Assembly: GCA_019636655.1 (NCBI GenBank)
Contig: JAHBXB010000004.1
Span: 124,001 to 188,000 of the forward strand
Origin: Phycisphaeraceae bacterium
Lineage (GTDB): Bacteria; Planctomycetota; Phycisphaerae; Phycisphaerales; UBA1924
Direction of reading: 5' to 3'
DNA length: 64,000 bases
Shown here: positions 61,686 through 64,000 of the stretch, one piece after another
How positions within the stretch are numbered: the first letter of the stretch is position 1
Layout: each line of letters begins with the position of its first letter
The notes under the pieces: generated by a model
The model's database searches: none
What the model saw: the letters and a program-made list of their open reading frames with translations, nothing else
What the model was told of the DNA's origin: nothing
Translations under genes and position numbers: made by a program

Positions 61686-63056
61686 CTAGTTTGAAACCCT
61701 GGGAACCGGCGAGCGGAGCATGGGCTGGAGGGTGAGGTAGGTCAGCGATCGCCACAGCCACTCGAATGGCCCGAACCGGAAGCGGGCGAGCCACCAGGGG
61801 CTCCACAGGAGTTGGAGTATCCAGATGCCCACAACGATCAGCATGAGCGGCGCCCGCTCCACGGATCCGAAATAGCCCAGCCCCCAGCCGTAGAAGATCA
61901 GGCAGCAGATCAATGACTGCGTGAGGTAGTTGGTGAAGGCCATCCGGCCGACCGCCGCGAGCCGGCCCATCACCCCGGGGAGTACCCCTGCGCGGCAGAT
62001 CAGCATGACGACGCCGACGTGGCCGAGGGCCACACCGATGCCCCCGATGCCGCTCAACGGCCACACCGCCGCCATGGTCCACATCGGATCGCCGGGCGAC
62101 CTGAGCGTGATGATGATCGACAGGATCGTCAGCGGCAGGCCGGCGAGGTACCCCGCCGCGGCGAGGGTCACGTAGAAGCGGTTCGAGCGCGACGCGGAGA
62201 GAACACCAAGGCGCATGAGGCCCATGCCGATCAGCATCAGGCCGCAGCAGCGCCAGAAGGTGAAGATCGCCATGATGAACGTCTGCATGAAGAGGCTCGA
62301 CATAGCGTTGTGCCGCAGGACGTCGAGGTAGGAGCCCCGCAGCGCGGCGACCTCGGCGTGCACCGCGGCGGTATCGGGGTTGGCCCCGTTCTCCCAGCCC
62401 GACAGAGACTGGATCATCTGCTGCTGCTGAGATGTGATGGCACGGCCCGCGGCCTCCGCCGCGCGCGCGTCGTCGGCGATGTGCTGGACGTGCCCCAACC
62501 CGAGGCCCATCAACACGTTGATCGGGACTGCCACGAGCACGACGAGCACCCCGATGGTGATGAGGATCCAGGGACGGACGCCGCGGAATGTGTACAGCAG
62601 CAGCCCGCAGAGCGCGTAGGCGACGAGGATGTCGCCGTACCAGAGCAGGTAGGCGTGCAGCATCCCGATGAGCAGGAGCCACATCAGGCGGCGGTAGTAG
62701 AGGCCGGCGAACCGGGCGGCCCGGCGCGGCGTGCCGGGCTCCCGGGCGGCGATCCGATCGTTCATCAGCACCAGCCCGGCGCCGAAGAGCATCGAGAAGA
62801 TCGCCATCATCTTCTGGTCGAACACGATGTGGCAGACGAGCCAAACGGCGTAGTTGGCTCCGGTGAACGGTCCGGCGTAGGGGACGAGCGACTCGGCCAG
62901 CGGATTGAGGTAGGCCGCCCCGGGGAGGGCGTACGCCACGATGTTCATGGCGAGGATGCCCAGCACCGCCACGCCGCGGAGCGTGTCGACGGCGCCCAGG
63001 CGGGCGCTCTCGCGGACAGGAGCCGGGGGCGGGCGGATCGACGGGTCGTCGTGCAA
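61686..63056 (-). CDS. DUF418 (YeiB-like) multispan membrane protein
   Basis: 456 residues from a TTG start at 63056; no better in-frame start fits. About ten membrane helices. The family start LGAVDTLRGVAVLGILAMNI and the late FTNYLTQSLICCLIFYGWG match DUF418 (YeiB). These resemble acyltransferase-type membrane proteins, and their function is not settled. It is divergent from gltX. Confidence 0.87.
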   Translation of the reverse strand: MHDDPSIRPPPAPVRESARLGAVDTLRGVAVLGILAMNIVAYALPGAAYLNPLAESLVPYAGPFTGANYAVWLVCHIVFDQKMMAIFSMLFGAGLVLMNDRIAAREPGTPRRAARFAGLYYRRLMWLLLIGMLHAYLLWYGDILVAYALCGLLLYTFRGVRPWILITIGVLVVLVAVPINVLMGLGLGHVQHIADDARAAEAAGRAITSQQQQMIQSLSGWENGANPDTAAVHAEVAALRGSYLDVLRHNAMSSLFMQTFIMAIFTFWRCCGLMLIGMGLMRLGVLSASRSNRFYVTLAAAGYLAGLPLTILSIIITLRSPGDPMWTMAAVWPLSGIGGIGVALGHVGVVMLICRAGVLPGVMGRLAAVGRMAFTNYLTQSLICCLIFYGWGLGYFGSVERAPLMLIVVGIWILQLLWSPWWLARFRFGPFEWLWRSLTYLTLQPMLRSPVPRVSN

Positions 63057-63135
63057 GGCGGTGGTCTCCGGGATTCCGCCGCGCCGCCGCGGTGAGCGGC
63101 CGAGTGTACCGGGGAATCGCGGGAAGCCCTTGGCC

Positions 63136-63141
63136 TAGTCT
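63136..63141 (+). promoter_or_regulatory. -10-like TAGTCT before gltX
   Basis: TAGTCT ends eight bases before the gltX ATG at 63150, implying an almost leaderless mRNA. No Shine-Dalgarno is present. Confidence 0.4.
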
Positions 63142-63149
63142 TGCCTGCC

Positions 63150-64000
63150 ATGACCAATCCGCCCGTTATCACCCGGTTTGCTCCTTCCCCGACCGGCCAC
63201 CTGCACATCGGGGGGGCACGCACGGCGCTCTTCTGCTGGGCGTTCGCGCGCCGGCACGGGGGGCACTTCGTGCTCCGGATCGAGGATACGGATGCGGCGA
63301 GGTCGTCCGACGAGTCTGCCCGCGGCATCATGGAGGATCTGGTCTGGCTGGGCATCGAGTGGGATGAGGGGCCGGAGTTCACCACGCCGGACGGCCGGAA
63401 GATCGGCGGCGATCCGCGCGGGGTCGGGCCGTTCTTCCAGGCGCGGCGCGTGGACCTGTACAACAGTCACCTCGAGCGACTTGTCCGAGCGGGGCTGGCG
63501 TACCCTGCGTTCGAGGGCTCGGAGGAGTTGGAGGCCCGTCGCAAGGCGGTCTTCGCGGCGAAGGGGACCTACCGGTACGAGCGGCCCGCGGATGTGACAC
63601 CCGGGGTCTTCAACGAGGCGAGGTGGGCGCGGGCGCTCGCGGGCGAGACGCACGTGGTGCGGCTGGTCTCGCCGATGACGGCGGTGGTCGTCGACGACCA
63701 GGTGCTGGGGGAAAAGACGTTCCCGGCGGATCATGTGGACGACTTTGTCATCCGCAAGGCGGACGGGCTGCCGACGTACCACTTCGCCGTGGTCGTCGAT
63801 GACGAGACGATGGGGATCACGCACGTCCTGCGGGCGCAGGAGCACTTCAACAACACGCCGCGGCACATCGTGCTGCAGCGGGCGCTGGGGTTCCGCACGC
63901 CGGTGTACGGCCACATGCCGCTGATCTTCAACATGGACGGCACGAAGATGGGCAAGCGCGACAAGGCCAAGGCCGCCCGCGCGGCGGCCAAGACGCTGCT
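63150..64000 (+). CDS. gltX: glutamyl-tRNA synthetase, 3' end cut by the window
   Basis: At least 283 residues are visible, with no stop by the last base. It charges tRNA-Glu (in some bacteria also tRNA-Gln). FAPSPTGHLHIGGARTAL carries the class I HIGH-type signature at ~residue 10-27, LRIEDTDAARS follows, and near the window end MGKRDKAKAARA holds the KMSKR-type loop as KMGKR. The Cys-rich zinc insert of some GluRS is absent (AYPAFEGSEELEARRK). Start ATG at 63150. Confidence 0.95.
   Translation, partial: MTNPPVITRFAPSPTGHLHIGGARTALFCWAFARRHGGHFVLRIEDTDAARSSDESARGIMEDLVWLGIEWDEGPEFTTPDGRKIGGDPRGVGPFFQARRVDLYNSHLERLVRAGLAYPAFEGSEELEARRKAVFAAKGTYRYERPADVTPGVFNEARWARALAGETHVVRLVSPMTAVVVDDQVLGEKTFPADHVDDFVIRKADGLPTYHFAVVVDDETMGITHVLRAQEHFNNTPRHIVLQRALGFRTPVYGHMPLIFNMDGTKMGKRDKAKAARAAAKTL

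Overview
The window is about 68-70% GC (estimated by eye) and is packed with chromosomal genes. It looks like a planctomycete, most likely of the Phycisphaera type. The clues are a family of membrane proteins with a Cys-x2-Cys-Gly-Tyr...Cys-Pro-Glu-Cys-Gly zinc ribbon, a signal peptidase I carrying a very large insertion, HYExAFE and RicT/PSP1 proteins, many lone secreted proteins of unknown function, and dispersed biosynthetic genes. I found no insertion sequence, prophage, CRISPR array, rRNA or tRNA.

Layout. 1-5.6 kb: the 3' part of a GT4 glycosyltransferase gene, a secreted helical protein, trpS, a lipoprotein and a zinc-ribbon membrane protein. 5.65-11 kb: ppdK with its terminator, a 21-bp tandem repeat, then pabB overlapped by a NUDIX hydrolase gene. 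11-16.5 kb: glycan genes, including an HldE-like bifunctional enzyme with its two domains in reversed order. 16.5-22.7 kb: MlaF, MlaD and a secreted alpha/beta-hydrolase (no MlaE permease), a HYExAFE protein and three small membrane or secreted proteins. 22.9-26.5 kb: RicT-like PSP1 protein, giant signal peptidase I, and an ICMT-like methyltransferase. 26.6-30.9 kb: a three-gene signalling operon (HTH-receiver, HDOD-histidine kinase, receiver-GAF). 31-38.5 kb: small enzymes, a GT87, a methyltransferase and an ArsR/SRPBCC/VOC cluster with a perfect palindromic operator. 38.5-41.1 kb: TPP riboswitch, a 140-aa unknown gene, thiC. 41.1-43.2 kb: a tandem array of four zinc-ribbon membrane protein genes, the first broken by a stop codon. 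43-49.8 kb: small membrane proteins, a DUF1801 protein with a basic tail, a PgpH-like 7TM-HD protein and PhoH. 49.8-54.1 kb: PhoR, PhoB and a strongly expressed-looking porin with a structured leader and an intrinsic terminator. 54.2-64 kb: argS, a BtuF-like lipoprotein, a GT2, an NfeD-like protein, a DUF418 membrane protein and the 5' part of gltX.

The widest pattern is how transcripts seem to start. About twenty genes have a TANNNT (-10-like) hexamer ending only 5-9 bases before the chosen start codon and no Shine-Dalgarno sequence. Genes that do carry a good Shine-Dalgarno mostly lack that close hexamer. This suggests widespread leaderless or nearly leaderless mRNAs. All functional assignments were read from motifs and context; no database search was run.
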